64,000 bases of DNA from Flaccisagitta enflata. Lineage: Eukaryota; Chaetognatha; Sagittoidea; Aphragmophora. Of the stretch, positions 62,501-64,000 are shown piece after piece. Each line of letters begins with the position of its first letter. Position 1 is the first letter of the stretch. Made by a program: the position numbers and the translations under genes. Location: assembly GCA_965153355.1 (NCBI GenBank), contig OZ231127.1, positions 7,254,001 through 7,318,000 of the forward strand, written 5' to 3'. The notes beneath the pieces were generated by a model, which saw nothing but the letters and a program-made list of their open reading frames with translations, was not told the DNA's origin and made no database searches.

Positions 62501-64000
62501 AAAAATTTTGTGCACAGTGGCCTTCTTTTCCGGGTCCTTGTTTAGCAATTCTTGCTGCTTGGAATACAAAGCTTTGGTAGGAGCAAAGTTGTTTGACAAT
62601 TTCTTGACATCTTCTGTGTATGGTATTTCCACCATGTACTGCTGATTTTTGTCATCATAGGTGATTGTCTTCTTGAACTTTTCATGAACTTGCTCATCAA
62701 TGAGGTTTTTTATGCGAGACTTTGGATTGGGAACTTCTTCCAGTTCAAAGAACTTTTCGAGAACATTGTCCAGTGTAGCAATCTGGTTTACTGAAGTGAA
62801 ATGCGTAGCAGTCCGACTGACATTTCCTGATAATACCCATCCAAATAAAGTCTCGATTGCTGAGGGCTGGCCAGGTTTACCCACCCTCTGATTTCCTGTT
62901 TTGATGTGATCTGCATAATCATTACCAATGAGCAATTCAATTTCTGCTGCATTGCGAGGGTAATCATCGGCAAAGTCAAGACCCACTAAATGCGGGTATT
63001 CTGTGCAAGGATCAAATTGAATTGCACTCATGTCTGCTGTCATCCTTTCTGTCTTGGAGACAGCTGCTTCCATTTCAAAATAGCCGCCAGCTTTGGTCCG
63101 AAGACTAATTTTGACAATGTCAAAATTTTTCGGGGTTTGGGGTCCATCAGAAAACGCTGTTTGAACAGATAGAGGGACCCGTCTTATCACTGGCAATCTC
63201 AAAGCCTTTACAGTTTTTGCAAGTATCCAAGTTGTCTGAGATCCATCATCAATCATAGATCTCACAATTACATTTGGTTTCTGTTTTGGAATCGCTTTGA
63301 AAGTTTTTAGCACTGTCAGTCCTGTACTTTTCAGAGGTGTATGGTGAAGTGCATTTGTGCTAGTTTGCTCAGCTGTAGCCACTCCTGCAACTGGCCTAGA
63401 TGCCTCAGCGGGAACAGGTTTTGGTGGCGCGTATGGAGGTGCCAGTGGCACCCCTTTTCCATCTTGATTGCCTGATTGTGGTTTTCCCCAGTGGAGAAAG
63501 CTATGGTGTGGTTTTTGACACTGTTTGCATGATGACTTGCAAATCTTCGGGTAATGGTCTTTGCTTTTTGGCATCAGACATCTATGACAGTGTTTCTTTC
63601 TGAACACCAAATTGGATCTTTCCTTTGGACTCATCCTTTTGAACTTGTCACAATGAAAAATCTTGTGATTTCTGTCACAGCAGAAACAGGGAACCTCTTT
63701 GCTCGCCATTGAGAGCATCATTGTAGTCTTTGGCGGCACACTTTTGTGTTTGGTGTCTGGTTTTTGCTCTCGCACCGTTCCATAGCACTGCATTTTTTCG
63801 TGCAAAAAGTCAAGGAGCTTTTTTGTGGAAAATGACTTATCCTCATGGATTTCCTCACGCCATTTTTGCTTGATTACTTTCGGCATGAGATTTTCAACAT
63901 AGGGCACAAGAAATGGTGCCACATTTTCCCCGTCAACTTTGAACTCCTTCAGGCATCTTAAAGAAGTCTCAAGAGAAGTAAGAAATGGTTTGATAGTCCC
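59579..64000 (-). CDS. BEL/Pao retrotransposon Gag-Pol polyprotein, 5' part off window
   Basis: One uninterrupted frame of at least 1447 codons makes the proteins for reverse transcription and integration. Residues are counted from the GTG at 63922, which is not the true start: the frame stays open to the window edge. Order seen: end of the Gag-like region; zinc knuckles at about 79-91 (C79, C82, H86, C91) and 112-144; aspartic protease DDGSQ (225-229); reverse transcriptase with YMDD (633-636); RNase H with D794, E833, D863, D911; integrase zinc site H1098, H1103, C1133, C1136; integrase core D1168, D1234, E1266 (in WWGGFWERL); C-terminal domain of the DUF5641 type to the stop. The protease-RT-RNaseH-integrase order and the WWGGFWE block are typical of BEL/Pao. 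No frameshift or stop was seen, so the copy looks young. It lacks an env-like frame downstream. Confidence 0.93.
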   Translation of the reverse strand, partial: GTIKPFLTSLETSLRCLKEFKVDGENVAPFLVPYVENLMPKVIKQKWREEIHEDKSFSTKKLLDFLHEKMQCYGTVREQKPDTKHKSVPPKTTMMLSMASKEVPCFCCDRNHKIFHCDKFKRMSPKERSNLVFRKKHCHRCLMPKSKDHYPKICKSSCKQCQKPHHSFLHWGKPQSGNQDGKGVPLAPPYAPPKPVPAEASRPVAGVATAEQTSTNALHHTPLKSTGLTVLKTFKAIPKQKPNVIVRSMIDDGSQTTWILAKTVKALRLPVIRRVPLSVQTAFSDGPQTPKNFDIVKISLRTKAGGYFEMEAAVSKTERMTADMSAIQFDPCTEYPHLVGLDFADDYPRNAAEIELLIGNDYADHIKTGNQRVGKPGQPSAIETLFGWVLSGNVSRTATHFTSVNQIATLDNVLEKFFELEEVPNPKSRIKNLIDEQVHEKFKKTITYDDKNQQYMVEIPYTEDVKKLSNNFAPTKALYSKQQELLNKDPEKKATVHKIFEEQLDLGVLELVDDTYPPKGNVHYLPWHLVIRPGHPTTPTRIVKNASFKGKSGISLNSAQHVGPNLLPDIVGSILHFRKKENAFISDIKKMFWQLKIPIKQRDLHRIITHKGVARQTTVMFGEGSSPFLSMAACEHHAKREDIQQKFPKACEYILNELYMDDIPGGFDTTEEGVEILTQIQGFFASMHMKVHKINSNDKELLKRIDGTDDSEEATVLGLKWNTAKDLLEVPNKEWDKVPSTKREYLQKIASFWDPIGVRSPLICKGKIIMQKIWRQGSNWDDLLTEELKREIEEFKKATVITIVIPRFFGIPFILHIFVDASESAYAAVAYVISGKGSFFLLSKTRVKPVKVVTLPRMELLGAVLGSRLLTFIKEEVFKSGIETYLWTDATIALGWIESSSARYKPFVGNRIAEIQRATSTHSAKWMWVPGDQNPADIPSRGIWPLDEKQTKLWTEGPEFLKTGDWPDQPIMEKPELEKRKVAVNVTQVCEPIIDIKRFSSMEKLLRVTMYVIRFGCPLAGRNVLVVQQRKRALAKLISQEQRIYFPVEFESLQKKNAHFEPTDAQLGLVQRQPESAIPKNSQLIQFNPILEDGLIKMSGRVNKNLIILPNKSHLTQLLIRDAHISNLHTGPNQTLAYLRQKYWIIKGMSAVKAVTKSCMTCKRINKPMCQQKMADLPEFRKSALPPFSHTGLDYAGPLFTKQRHESGAPAEKRWIALFTCASTRGVHLEIVNDQSTEEFLMAFARFSGRRGKPLHLYSDNASTFTKAAKLLPEITWQFNPPAAPWWGGFWERLVHSVKTPIKKVLGQSLITDKELGTLMIKIEEQINSRPLTPIVDDPDQVPLTPAEMLIGRSLQQPQDPWPEIPPAQTAFSARMQYLRSLQESWSKRWINEYLPALQPRPKWHQDVKDITPGSLVLLKKENLKRHLWPLARVKECHAGRDGHIRSVTLRDNKGKDIKRPIQNLVFLEGNED

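Overview
This is repeat-dominated nuclear DNA from a eukaryote, almost certainly a metazoan. The only convincing protein-coding sequence is a BEL/Pao LTR-retrotransposon polyprotein (minus strand, 59579 to the right edge), a superfamily known from animals. Kilobase-scale microsatellites, several minisatellites and many short non-autonomous transposons fill the rest. The pairing of subterminal inverted repeats, an ACGG-type tetranucleotide core and a terminal hairpin in the commonest element recalls Helentron-related elements such as the 'pearl' elements of bivalves, so a marine invertebrate is plausible. The species cannot be fixed from the sequence alone. No host gene, rRNA, CRISPR array or prokaryotic feature was found.

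Layout. 0-10 kb: a truncated 'GGTCAGCGGTACC' element, two ~600-bp foldback MITEs, a 1-kb (CTTT)n followed by (CT)n, a 'GGGCGTGTTTCTAGT' TIR element, telomere-like stretches and short minisatellites. 10-15 kb: a 56-bp minisatellite of about 50 units, split by two mobile elements. 15-25 kb: many hairpin-end and GGTCAGCGGTACC elements plus (CT)n and (TTG)n. 25.7-31.8 kb: an 82/87-bp minisatellite with a ~2.47-kb higher-order duplication, split by a foldback MITE. 32-47 kb: (CT)n, (GA)n, (GT)n and (CTT)n tracts, a tRNA-like sequence, two large inverted-repeat structures and many element copies. 47.3-49.2 kb: a 39-bp minisatellite split by a TIR element. 49-58 kb: more microsatellites, a second copy of a microsatellite-carrying element, duplicated AT-rich modules and another foldback. 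58.6-64 kb: the BEL/Pao element with its probable 3' LTR.

Family labels used here. A = elements with a hairpin end (core GTCGCGTGCACGCGAC) at one side and CAAGGCCGGATACACGGC at the other, about 25 full or partial copies. B = 'GGTCAGCGGTACC' elements with CCCCTTCGGGG hairpins around a GGCCTGAAATC-type minisatellite, 9 copies. C = ~268-bp elements with GGGCGTGTTTCTAGT TIRs, 6 copies. D = TTGGAAAAAAGTCG elements carrying a (GA)n(CA)n tract, 2 copies. E = ~600-bp MITEs or foldbacks, mostly with TA target duplications, 6 copies.

The main result is how these repeats work on each other. Families A, B and D carry tandem repeats inside conserved ends, so they appear to distribute microsatellite and minisatellite seeds. 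Several MITEs landed inside tandem arrays, so the empty site can be read from neighbouring repeat units and boundaries fixed to the base. The family A hairpin changes in a compensatory way between copies, and its base changes are often echoed at the other end of the element, which suggests selection on structure or paired-end gene conversion. These families are described from this one window; no database could be searched.
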